Source of the DNA: Argentina anserina
Taxonomy: Eukaryota > Streptophyta > Magnoliopsida > Rosales > Rosaceae
Reading direction: 5' to 3'
Assembly (NCBI RefSeq): GCF_933775445.1
Contig: NC_065878.1
Span: 19,542,395-19,606,394, forward strand
DNA length: 64,000 bases
A program made the translations under genes and the position numbers. The notes beneath the pieces are model-generated. The model did not search any database and had not been told where the DNA came from. It saw only the letters and a list, made by a program, of their open reading frames with translations. This document shows positions 24,051-36,379 of this stretch, piece after piece; within the stretch, counting starts at the first letter, position 1; the number at the start of each line of letters is the position of its first letter.

Positions 24051-27000
24051 ATGTGGCCTTCATATTTGCTGTTTAACAAGAGGGAAGATGCCGAAGAATC
24101 AGATGAGGAGAAGTCTGATTTGATAGAATCATATCGATATGAACAGTCACCGAGAGATGTTAAATGCCGTCTTTCTGCCTTGCCATGCTCCCATTTTGTT
24201 GAAGTGAGTGCTTTTGTTCATGTCCTTACCATTTTTCATTTTGGCAAATCCCATTTTGCTGTTATGTTCATTTTGATACTCAATATTCAAGTCTTGTTCA
24301 TCTATATGCTCTGATAGAACATCTGGAGTCAAATTCAAAACACGAGATTGAATTTGAAGCTAGTTTGAATATTTTTAGGCGTCTTGGTGCTTTTAGGTCC
24401 CACACATAAACCAGCTACATTCTTGGGATTGTGGCCTCGCCTGTGTTTTGATGGTGTTTAGGACCTTTGGCATTGACAGTTGTGATATTCAGACATTGGC
24501 AGATTTATGTTGCACAAATAGGTATTCCTTATTTACAAACTCAGAACTTTGATTCCTTCTGTTATACACTGCCCTTTGTGAACACTGGTCCTTATAATGT
24601 GTTCAATGTTTCATAGGATGATGAGTTTGGAGGTTAGTTATAGAAAGTTTAAAGCACTGTTAACCCTGCCTCGATCCATTGTGAGATGCTTGAGTTCTAT
24701 TTCTAGTGCCAGATAAAACTAATCTTGCCTGAAAGGTCTTTTGTTACAGAAGTACGCACTATATCTAATAGATTCTATTACAAAATAAGTAACATGAAAT
24801 TCTTCTCTTCTTTTCTCATGCAATCACAGGTGACTTTATATTTCATCTTGTATTGATCTATAGATAAATATTTTCTGTGAAGTTGGGAATAGATATGTAG
24901 TATGATGTGAATGCTTGATACCTTTTTGTTGCTAACTTAAGGCACACTTTGTAGTATGTACATCAGTCCGTGATCACATATTTGAGCATTGCGCTTGGGC
25001 TTATTATTAACTTAAGCTTATATGAAGATTTTCTGATTCATCTGTATCCTGATATGTCATTGCAGCATCTGGACTGTTGATCTAGCTTATCTATTACAAA
25101 AGTTCTCTATTGATTTTTCCTACTATACTGTAACATTTGGAGCAAACCCAAACTATTCTGGCGAGACATTTTACAAGGTAAATTACCTCTTACTCAGATA
25201 GATAATGCTTTCCAATAATCGTATTCCTTGCTGGTGAGTTTGAAGTGTGAATGAGGGCGAAATGCCTACTGCAAGTTCCAAAATGCAGTTCCTACTCTAA
25301 TTGTCTATTCATTATAGATTTTCATATGAATTGTATGGGATGAGAAAAAAACTGTATATCAGCATCTTTGTATATCACGTTTCCAGGCATTAGCTGAATG
25401 CATGAATGCAAATGCCACTTATTGTGCTTATATCTGGAAATACTTTAAACATGCTACCTCATATTACTTGAAAATGCTTTTGGATGTAAAGATATTGTTC
25501 CACATGACCTTTGCTTATCCTGTCATCATTTTAATAAACAAAAAACTTTGGGTTATCTATTCTGCAGGAGCAATTACCTAATGATCTGGTGCGAGTTGAT
25601 ACACTATTTCAAAAAGCACTGGAAGCTGGAATTAGGATAAAGGTATAATTGTTTTAGGAAATGTTAGTTAAAATTTTCTTTCAGAATTGCTCCCTTCTGT
25701 TATTTCGTTGTAGTACATTTGCATGGAATAGTCAATTTGCATGAGGGGTGTATTCCTGAGGATGGTTTATTTTATAAAGTATGGCAACATATTTAAGGCT
25801 TGAATTATGGTGGTATTCTAGTTTTTCTTTTGAATTATGGAGGTAATAAGGAAGGTGTTCTCCAAAAAGGAAAAAAATTAGAGCTCTGCTATTATCTTTC
25901 TCCAAATGAAAACATCATTCTATTTCTTGGCGCAAGGCAATAAACGTTAACTTTTACAGTGCAGGTCAGTCAGTCGGGAAGAAATTTGTTTCTTGATTTT
26001 GTGTGGAAAATACATTGCCATAGTTTTGGTTGATCAATATAAGTTGAGGTAAAACTTTTGCTCTCATATTTACTTTTTCTGCCCTTGATTGGAAACTTTC
26101 CTCCTATATTGTGTGCTATGCAAGTATGCATATGACATATATCCTGCTGTATCTAATTATGACAAGTAGCATTTCATCTGGCCATATCTGTCAAATACAT
26201 CTAAAGTTTTGTAGCTCTCCTCCAAATTATCGTTATTTATGGTTGAGTTACAATTATAGTACTTAACAGTGTGCTAATGTGATCTGGAAAACGTGTCACA
26301 GCCCATTTAATCAGGACAATGTTATCATCTCAGACCTTTGTGGAAGCAACTCTGATTACACAGGTAAGACTATATCTTTTGGATACACTAGCTCACTACT
26401 TCAGTTAAATTGAAGTTTTATGCTGGTCAATATTGACAGTTATGCTTTTTGGTGTGGTACAAGCTAAATTTTATTGTTTGTCCAAGGTTAATGATACTTC
26501 CATCTTTATTTTACTGGATGAGAAAGAGAGACCTTCATTGAGGAAATATGCTGTAGATTTATCAGTGTATGAAAGGAAGTAAGACCAATTTAATTGTAGT
26601 GATACATATAGTGAAATAACTGAAATTCATTTTAGCACCTATATTTCCCTGGAGAGTGGAGATGTGAGATCTGTGTAGACATTGTTCAAATTTAGTGAGA
26701 AAGGTTGAAGACCTCTTGCGTTTACAACCATTGTAGCATGGCTTCTGGGCCCTATTAATGGCTTTGCCTTTCTTGAAAGAGTAGTTGAGTCATACGCAGA
26801 AATTATAAACTCATAAGATAGTAAAGGCGCCTCTCTAACATGATATCCTTCTTAGTACACAGTTCATGGTATAACAGTTAAAGTTAATCATCTCTTTTGA
26901 AATTTACGTGGCTGAATAAGTTGAATTCTGTAATGTGTTCTCTTATATAGGCCATTATGTCATCGTATGTGGGTATGACACTGCTACTGATGAGTTTGAG

Positions 27001-28089
27001 ATTAGAGATCCGGCCTGTTCAAGGTATTGTCTTCACTGGAATTCAATTGATGTTGGTAAGAAACACTAGCTCGCTCATATATCAGCCCTGTTAGGGTCAT
27101 GTGCATTGATGTTTTAACTTTCTCATCTGCAATAAAGCTTGATGGCAGAATCATCTATTGGTGATACCATAAATTCCTCGAAATCTGTGGGGGTATTATG
27201 CAATGGTAAAAATTACCCTATCTATGAAACTCCTCCCTTTAGAGAAAATTTACATACGAAAAGGATATTTAACTTGATGAGTTCTGATTATCGTCACGAA
27301 AAGTTTGTTTACTCAAACTCGTGAGGGATTTTTTTTCCAAGATGATTCAGTCTTCCATGATGTCCACTGTCTAGGTATCATGATAGCGGTCATGTGATTG
27401 ATTCATACTTAACTTGTCATATGGCATTCCTTTTACTGGGTTTTGACAACAAACAACTATGAGTACTACTACAGTATTACCATAAGAAAATCACAATGAG
27501 CTAAGTAATCTGCTGAAGACACAATGTATCTTTGAATCTGCATTATGCTAGAATGTAGTTGATACTGCTGAAGACAAACTTGATTGATATCGTTCATGAA
27601 CTGGCTTTGATTTGTCTATACTCTACTAAACGCATCAGCATTAATACTTGAACTCTTATAGGCACCTTCCTGGACGCACAATTTACCATTCTCATTACAT
27701 CTTTTGTTGGATAAAACTCTGCAGGAAACATGAAAGGGTATCATCAACGTGCTTAGAAGAAGCCCGTAAATCTTTTGGTACTGATGAAGATCTTCTCTTG
27801 GTAATCCAAATAGAGCCTTCAGCATCTTTCTGCTTGCTCATTAGTACTTAATTGCTAGGTGGTTGTTGCATGACTGCATATATATATATGCATTCATCTC
27901 CTGTGAAGTTCTATTAAGGGACAGAAAGAATGGAAAATTAATAAATCTCAACTGTGCTGGGGGTTCAAGCTTATCCCAAAAAAAATAATTAATTTTCTCT
28001 GGATGTGCATGCAGATCTCTTTGAGGAAGAGTAGGAAGCCAGATAGCCCCTCGATACAACTATCTCGGAATGATAATGTTAATTCCTGA
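24051..28089 (+). CDS. GC1: GC1-like protein (guanylyl cyclase 1 family, C39-peptidase-like)
   Basis: Nine exons: 24051-24203, 24397-24521, 25066-25177, 25568-25642, 25960-26048, 26302-26363, 26951-27023, 27725-27800 and 28015-28089. They encode 279 residues; Arabidopsis GC1 (At5g05930) is about the same length. Start is MWPSYLLFNK. Recognisable blocks are VPHINQLHSWDCGLACVLM (from residue 52), EQLPNDLVRVDTLFQKA, GHYVIVCGYD (206-215), FEIRDPA and ARKSFGTDEDLLL near the end. The family was named for a reported guanylyl cyclase activity, but WDCG with the later GHYV and RDP has the layout of a papain/C39-type Cys-His-Asp site (Cys63, His207, Asp225). That reading is my inference. All introns are GT-AG, with phases consistent throughout. 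Any enzymatic role is unsettled. Confidence 0.92.
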
Positions 28090-31000
28090 CATGTATTATA
28101 TATTGGTCCAGAAGAAAAGCATATATCACAGGTTCTTCATGTACAGCATGTCTTACAAAGCAGAACATTATTTGTCTGTGGATTAATATCCCAGTATGGA
28201 CCGGCCTATTTGGGGACACTTGCACAGTAATTATACATACCAATTGATAGTCTACCTTGTAAGTTGTATCAATTTTATACCTTCTAAAAGCTCAATAAAT
28301 TCAGATCACATGATCTTTCCTGTTCTGCTGTCATTCCTCAAGTTCATTTCCGCTTGTTCAGTTTATACACTTCAACCATCTATTGAAGATGGGTTTTCAA
28401 TCTTCTTACTTCTCCAACTCTTGCCTGCGAGATGTAGTAACTATATTTTCAGACAGATATTTGTAGAAGCGAACGTAAAAAATTGAGTCCTTGTCTTTCG
28501 AGGGTCAAGTATACAGTGCACAAAGAATTTGAGATTTTAAGGTGGATGTCCCATTACCGACGATCAATATATATTGATAGCCTATGCTTATCAAATACTT
28601 TCGTAGATTCACGCTGGCAAATTTAAGCAGCCATCGTTTTCTTCCATGTTAACTTCATCTTGTAGTTCATGGCTTCATGCTCTCCTCGTCAGAAATGTAA
28701 ATGTTCGTAATCGGATTTGGTCCATTTCCACGGGGACTTCGTGCCACCCACACATGGTTCCGGACCTCATTAACTAAATGCATGAATGCTCTACTCTGAT
28801 ATGTTTTAAGTGCCGACATTGAAAGAGGACACAAATGCACTTGTGCGCACGTATATGTATTTTGTAATGTAATCAAATTTCCATGGTGGGTTTCTAGTCC
28901 TTGTTTTGGGGTAGTCTTTCTCCACAATAGAGGCACCACTTCCATCAGTTCCATGTCTGTATCGTAATGAACCCTAAAAAAAAACATTAATATAGAACAA
29001 ACGTTAGCTTATAAACTATAAACAATGGAAGATCGAGATGGGTCAAAGGAGGTTCCTCTTCGTTTTTAGCCTTCCAAGAATCTCCTAGCACAAAGATTCC
29101 GACAGCCAACTCTCTTTCTTTCCCGGAGAACGATGAAACATGTTCTCCATACAAAGCCCATAAGTAGTACTATGTTTTATATATCTGTTCGATTGATTTC
29201 TTTATAAAAGGCAAGGATGGTAAGCCATGCTCTTATACTAATTCTATGTCTATGCCCCCATCTCTATGTAGGTCAAACTAGAAAGCAATATAATGGTCAC
29301 AAAATCTCTGTAAGTATCGAGATAAATAATTCCATTCGTTTTGTTTTCCAGCTGTGGTCACCTTCCATGTTCAGATTCGATTATACGAATTATCTATGAA
29401 CCTGTACAAGTTAATTAACTGTATTGCATGCGGTGCAACTTTTGTTGTCCTCTGATTCGTTTTGTTCTGAGATTACAAGAAATAAACAGACAAGCAACAA
29501 AGATCGATCGATCGAGTCACATGTCGAAAAGCTATCAAGGCATATGGAGTAGTAGAGATCAAAAGTAGGGTGTAGCTGATGACGAATATGCATGCGATGA
29601 TGAATGTGCATGACAAAGTTGTTCGTATTTTAAGACAAAACTAATTAGAGAAACACATACATGAGCTAGGTGAAAGTAGATAATAGGTGATCGGTAGTAA
29701 TTAATACGTAGAGACCAAAACCATGTATACGTACATGTAGCTCTCAACACGCCCTCTTATTACGTGTATGATATACATGAAACAACTACGCTACTACGGT
29801 AGTCATCGTAAGATGCTCACCATATAATCGTCAAGTCTTATATCCAGCTACTTTTTTTTTTTTGTGTAAGTGAGATAAAGGCTTACTCGCCTCAGCTACT
29901 TGTGCGACACTTCTTCATGCACGTTGCTTGATGTAACTACAGCTACATTATATGAAATTATGAATCATGGTGAGTTGGACCTCCTTCTAGGACTTATCCA
30001 GTCTGCGCTCTTTCCCCTGTTCCCTTCCACTTCTGGGTTGAAATGACAGCAGAGTACATGGCTCCGATTCAGTTTGATCAATATGTTTGGGCCCAAACAC
30101 TGCAATTAAGTAAGCTAAAGAGAAAGATGAGAAGATAGCATGTGCATCCTCTACTTGTCCCAGTTGATTGAGACTATGCGACACAAGAATTGGAAGCACG
30201 TCCTCTCATTAGTATTACACAAAAGCTCAACATGCATACCGACACCTCTAGGCTCTGTCGATTCTCTCTACTATTTATGCACTGCATTTGCTCCCTCGTT
30301 TGGTTCTTATTGTTTGATACTTAAGGCAGCGCCGTTGGTCTCAGATTAAATCAGGTCCAAATTCAATGTCAGAATTAAGAATAATAGTCTGGATTAATTT
30401 GGTGAGTTTTGGAGACAACTAGCTAGGCTTGTGCCTTGTGACGCATACATATGTATGTACTGGATCACAGCATAGATCTTATGTGAGAACAAGCCAATTA
30501 AAACCAATGAACCAATTACTTCACTGGAAGTGGAAATCAAATCACGATTCACGAACGTTTCATGTAAACCTGAATGTGTGGCTGCATATATCTTAGGGAA
30601 CAAGCAAGAAGTTTAGTATCATGCAATGATGCAAAAATAGATATGAGACAAGATGTTGAGTTTCTTCACGTATCGTCAGTTAAAATTTGATATAGATTTT
30701 GAGATTATACGTGGCGTCAAAACTCAAACAGATACGTCCAATTAGATTAGTATAGTAGAGGAATGCTAAGTTGTAAATAGGCCGACGGTATATGGATTTT
30801 CATGGTAATAGTATGCTTCTATTCGAATCTCATTTTATGAAAAACATTTATTGGGGTGAGACCATACCCGAATTGCTCTTAATCCGGGAGTTATAGGTCG
30901 CTCATGCCATTTATTTAAATGCAATTTCACATATCACAAACACAAGATTCTTGTCTGATCTCATTAATTCTTAGTGTGCAAATTTTCGAGATAATTTGTG

Positions 31001-32356
31001 CAACATTTTATTTTCGCTATGTTCACAAACGATTTAGTCATTTAGATGGATATAAAACAAAAAAGTGTGAAAACTAACATATTTAGGTTGCGAACGGCGC
31101 AAGCATGCCTCCATACACAACAATATCTCTTACGAAAAGGATGTCAGAATCTTGGTTTACAAGGTTTGATCGTGCGCAATAATGTAATCATTTATCTCTT
31201 AATTGACAAAGGAGATACTAGCATGTGTCGTTGGATGAATCACGCGATATTTTAATTTAGATTGCTACACTAGTCCATTTGATTTTGGAATGTGAAATAA
31301 TGTTAGACCTATTTGCATGTGAGCTTTCTTCATTAACAAACAAGATTCGATGGATTTTGTTCGTCCAAAAAGTTGAGGTGAGAAGTATCAACTCTTCATG
31401 ATCGATTTGATCGATGCTGATGTAGCATACAAAATAATTTGATCGTTTTCTCTTTGTTGCCTTTATCTAGAATTTTGTTAATTTGTGATTCATCAGATAT
31501 TTTTACACGTTAGAAAAATATTGAGAAAATTACTTGAACAACAGTCGCCCAATAATTGTATATTACATTGAATCATATTTTTTAATGAGTTTTGAATAAA
31601 ATTTGCATTCGTCAATAATATTGTGTTTTCCTAATTTAATATCTTTCCCACACCATGTATATGTATCTAACGGGATGTTCGATAGTCATGACTCAACAAC
31701 AGATGGTAACTTATGTTTTCGTAATTGATGAATAAGAACAATTTAGAAGTTAAAAATCATCCCTTGAGTTCTAAATTTTAATTAGAATTAATTTCAATTT
31801 ATCCCCATAAACTTTACACTTAAAAAATCAGTTCAGCCATTAAATTTTTATTTTAATCAGTTCACCCCATATACTTTCAAATGACATTAAAGAATGACAT
31901 CATTCAGATTTTATATTGATTATATCGATAATCATGATACAAGACATAATTTTAAAACTTCAGTGTTGTTGTAAAATTATTATAAATTTTGTTTTGGTAG
32001 TCTTATTTTGATAGTTTTTGATTGGATTTTAACCAATAAAATCTGAATTTTATTATTCTTTAATGTTATTTGAAAGTATAAGGGGTAAATTAATTAAAAT
32101 AAAATTTTAAGAAGTGAACTGAAATTTAAGAAAATAAACTTAAATTAATTTTTTAAATTATCAAGCACGTAATTTACTAGTCACAAGTTTTGGTATTGAA
32201 GGCTATCGAGTCGAACCATATACCACTGTGCACCACTGCAGCGTTGGGTCAGGACCATGACCTCAGCCGTTTGACCGTTGACCGCCACCTTTAGTGGTGT
32301 TGGCCAAGTGGCCGAGCAAGATGGTAGCTTCTGTTATGCGTCTTGAATCCGATTTC
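28090..32356. other. gene-poor stretch
   Basis: After the GC1 3' UTR I find no supported gene for 4.2 kb. Open frames such as 28667-28987 (minus) and 30394-30603 (minus) have no recognisable domains. An AT-rich MITE-like inverted repeat is listed separately at 31785-32155. Confidence 0.45.
31785..32155. mobile_element. AT-rich MITE-like inverted repeat
   Basis: The left arm (about 31790-31910) and right arm (about 32040-32155) are inverted, diverged copies. Both contain ATACTTTCAAATRACATTAA and a TTTTATTTTAATYA block; the right arm reads so when reverse-complemented. The centre (about 31915-32035) is unrelated and contains TTTTATATTGATTATATCGA. No coding capacity. The target duplication is not resolved. 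Confidence 0.6.
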
Positions 32357-32359
32357 TAA

Positions 32360-33603
32360 GAGCATATGCACCCCATGACTCTATCAAACCATCAATCCAT
32401 CAATTACTATTCACTATAAAATTGCAATTGCAAGCTAGTTTTTATGCAACGGTGCAATTCCGCCGATTTGACAATTATTATTTATCGATTTCATATTCTA
32501 TTCATTATATTTGAAAAATGAATTTCAAACAACTTTTAGACTAATTAGTTATCACCCAAATAAATATAATTTATTTATTTGTATTTAATATCTTTTTTAT
32601 TCATTTATTATTTGCTGTTTTTATTCTAATTTTTATATAATTTTCTTATAATTTCATAAATGAGATAATAATGTTTTGCCAATCTTTGTTGATAAGAGAA
32701 AAATGGGCTATTAACGGTTGGATGAAAGAGGGGAGAAGCCCTGGCCCCTTTGGACGGCGGGATGAAGAGTGGGTAAGGGAGAGAGAAACAGTATGAGGGG
32801 AGAAGGAGCACGTGAGAGAGGAGGTGGGGGAAGAAGAGAGTCGCTGAGTGTGGCGTCCACCCATAGGGCCACCAATTGAAGGCACCACTCTGGTAGACAA
32901 TTTTTGCCTGTGTAATTGCCCTTTGGGTGTTTTAGGCGTGGGTCCTACGGTTATTGCCTCTAGTCATTTCTCGCGGTTAATGGTCTAAATAGCGGTTATC
33001 GGCATCGTATCGGTTTTGTAAAATAAGGATATAACGGGGATATATCGAGATATATCGGATTTATCGTTTTTGCTAATTTTTAATTAAATTTAATATATTT
33101 ATAAACATATACATCAAAATATACCAAATAAACTTGAGAAATTAAAAGTTATAAAAGTAAATGTACTAAATAAACTTTATAAAAAAATATTTGATTGTTT
33201 CGACAATTAAAATACATAAATAATATTAATTAATAAAAAATATAGGTGATCATTTATCATAAACTCTCTTGTTATCGAATGTTATTGACGAAACTTTCAT
33301 TTTCTTAAATTTTTTTTTTCAAAACAACGTGATTTTAAAAAAAAATTAAAAAAAAACCCGATATATCGGGTCAAACTCGGTTTGACCCGATATATCGTCA
33401 TTTGACTTGATTTTTCAGGTTAACCGATATAATAGACCGATAAACAACTTATCGTATCGTTTTCTTAATATCGGGGATATATCGGAGATATATCGAGGAT
33501 ATATCCGGATATTTAGAACAGTGCTCGCGGTGCATCAAATTTAACCTTCAATCCTGCAATTTTCATGCCAAATTGAGATTGCCTCCGTCCGGTGGAGTTG
33601 CTC
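32360..33603. mobile_element. PIF/Harbinger-like MITE carrying a nested hAT-like element
   Basis: Left end GAGCATATGCACCCCATG and right end GAGCAACTCCACCGGACG (reverse-complemented) form a Harbinger-like TIR (GAGCAnnTnCACC). The flanking 3-bp duplication is TAA on both sides (32357-32359 and 33604-33606), as expected for PIF/Harbinger (TWA). Total span is 1244 bp, of which 32978-33523 plus one 8-bp duplication is a later insertion, leaving about 690 bp. No transposase frame is visible. Confidence 0.8.
32978..33523. mobile_element. nested hAT-like element, CGATATAT type
   Basis: 546 bp flanked by a perfect 8-bp duplication CTCGCGGT (32970-32977 and 33524-33531). Ends: TAATGGTCTAAATA on the left and CACTGTTCTAAATA on the right (reverse-complemented). 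Subterminal regions are packed with CGATATATCGG / GGATATATC words, and the middle is AT-rich. No coding capacity. It inserted into the Harbinger-like element at 32360-33603. Confidence 0.87.
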
Positions 33604-33606
33604 TAA

Positions 33607-36307
33607 AAGAGAAGACTGAATCTAAATCTAATTACAGCAATAGAATAAGCCTGCATGTGAGGAGTGGGGCTCTGCCATATTCAAATAAGGCTTTTATGTA
33701 TAATGTGTTCATTTATTTTTTCTAAATGTTTAGGTCAGGAAATCTAACACCATTATTCCTAGTAGTGTTCTTTTGTCACTATCACAAAAATCCTCGGGCT
33801 CTTATTTAATTTTCTCCGGTTCTCCCGACTTGCGTCTCTTTCACTCAAAACCTAAACCTATGTAGTAGTGCTTCACATATATGGTGCTGTAAAAAAGTGA
33901 TCATTACTCATTTACTAACCAAACTATAATAAACTACAAAGAAAATCATCTACGGGTTCCAGTACTATTATTTTATTGGTATCGATCAGTTTTCTTGTAA
34001 GTATGATGTCGTAAGCTCGACTTATAATATATTAATTGTATTTGAGTTATCGGTTTGATAAAAAATCAAAACTCTTTACAACATTAACGACATCAGTTAG
34101 GAGAAAAATTACTGCTTAATGCAACGTTAGCAATTCTGCATTCAGCGAGCCACTCATCAGTTCTTCACTAGTCCTTGCGAATCTATCAAGAGTGAGAATT
34201 GTCTTTCAGAAACTGCAACATAAATCGTACATGTAGCATAAAAGTTATTATTGTGTGTGAGTATGACTATATTACCATTATGTTTAGGGTAACCCTACCG
34301 TGATGAGAGTGCCAGCGCAGAAGAGGAAGAATGTACACGTGGGGTGAATTTGGAGGGAGAACATAATTGAGAGTGATTGAAGGAAGCTTGTGATCTACTC
34401 AAACTCGTGAGGTAGCTACCCTAAATTATACAACCACCTACACGGCTACACTCACCTTCTTCCTTTATGCTCCCATCATAAGATCTACTAAGTAGCTAGC
34501 TACTGGTATGTACTCCAGTATTGTACCATTCTATCTACATTTTTGTACGTTTTACACCATTGTAAATATCATATTGCACGTTTAATGGATTGTGGCATTC
34601 CATAATTGGTTTTAATTAACATAGTAACAATCCTTAGTTCAGACTTTAAACAATCTATATATCAAGAAACTAGTGATGCGAGGATTAAAAATGTGCCTAA
34701 AGATGGTCATTCTTTGTTCACCATATAGATGTGCATATATGAAATTTGCTCTCGAGTCACCGCTCTAATTTGCATTTTTGGTATTTTTAGAAAGTAAGAG
34801 TGTGAGATGTGAAATTGATTAGTTTGGAATGGTACCAATCATCCTAGTCAAGCTAGCCCCTTGCTATGGTGTGAGGTGACAAAGGGTGTTGCAATGCCTC
34901 AGGTTACATGCACTAAATTAATAATTAGCTCCCTGATCTAGTTGAACTGTACATTTGAGATCTGGTCGCAAGTTAAGCTATCCATCATTGTTGGTACAAA
35001 ACTTCGTGACTTCATGGTCACGGATAGAGTAATTATTGAAATAGAGGCAATTGATTCATGAACATAATTAATCACATATAGCAGGCGAGAATTCATGTCC
35101 TTAGTACGTGGTTTATGAGCACCTAATCTCTTGAACGATGTAGACCAGAGAGGTCAATTAGTTTGTGGGAGTTGGTTAACTACTTGCCAAACCCTAGTTG
35201 ACCTATCTTCCATCCAATCCATCATGCATGAACCCTAATGACTCGCTCGTCATTTGTCACTACCCCGACCCAGACAAAAATGAAGTTGATCAATAATGAC
35301 AACACTTCGAGCATGCAACAACCAAAATACTCAACCAAGCACACTTGGATCCTAGCTAGTTAAAGAAATATCCGAAAACTGAGGATCATAGAATGACAGA
35401 ATATCGTAGATTCCATGCGAACGAAATCCCACCGTCGATGGTTTCCAGGTTTCGAACGACGAGGAACTCATAAATGCACTCCCCAGTCTGAAAGTGACGC
35501 CACAGTCCGGCGCCTCCGACCACCGAGGGCGGGAAATTCGAACTCTTGGCGGGAGAACTGGTGTCGTACAATTTTTTTTTTTGGGTTTTTTCTATTTTAC
35601 GAGAAGGACATTTTTTTTAACATTTGGAAGTTTTACATTCACTTTCGGAAAGACAATAATGCCCAAGTGTAGTCACGTTCGAGTTGACAGCCTCGGGGAA
35701 GTGGACATAGACATTGGTGCAAAAGGACAATAATGCACCACCAGCCAGTGAGAAATTTCCATTCCGGATTTGATTTTCGAAAGCGCTTCCCGCGCTTTTG
35801 ACCAAACGGTGCTGCTGTCACTTAAATTTTGGCAGGTAAAAGCCTATGGCCACTGGGCCCTATCATCTGATTTTTCTTTTTTCGAGAGAAATTATTTTTA
35901 CCCAAATTAAAAGGGAACGAAAAAATGGAAAATATAATGCCGAGAAGTTTGGTCGGGTGTGTGGCTTTATTCTTTGTCCCTTTGCAACCGCCGTGATAAC
36001 TGCGTCACCTGTTAACGGCGGGCCGTGGCGTCCGAGACGTAAACGGAGTCGGTGGGTTTACTATAGACGGGAACAGCAGAAGTTGATAGTTAAGCTGCAG
36101 ACTAACTAATGGTGCCACGTCACCAGAATCTTAGATTTGGGTTGGTCGCAACTCGCAACTGAACGGGTTTCTGTCACTGAGCAAATCACGCGTTTTCTGT
36201 TTCTACCACTGAAATGCTAATCCCCATTTTTAATTTAATTTTAGTAGTTAATCTTGATTTGGAATGCGTTAGTTAATTAAACCAACAGTTATTGTCAGTT
36301 AATAATC
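33607..36307. other. gene-free stretch with a GC-richer block
   Basis: No supported gene. The 35400-36110 part is less AT-rich and carries short open frames on both strands with no family I recognise. It could be a decayed gene fragment or repeat. Confidence 0.4.
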
Positions 36308-36379
36308 GGGTCCATAGCTCATTGGTAGAGCATTTTACTGCAGTTCAAGAGTTCACCGGTTCGAACCCCGTTGGGCCAT
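36308..36379 (+). pseudogene. degenerate tRNA-Cys (GCA)
   Basis: 72 nt that align over their full length with plant tRNA-Cys, anticodon GCA at 36340-36342. The T-loop GGTTCGAACCC is intact. Three stems are damaged: the first acceptor pair is G-A, the anticodon stem has TTTTA opposite TCAAG, and the T-stem has CCCGT opposite ACCGG. The A-box also has a G-to-T change (CATTGG for CAGTGG). T-runs follow. Probably a tRNA pseudogene or tRNA-derived repeat; weak function cannot be ruled out. Confidence 0.75.
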
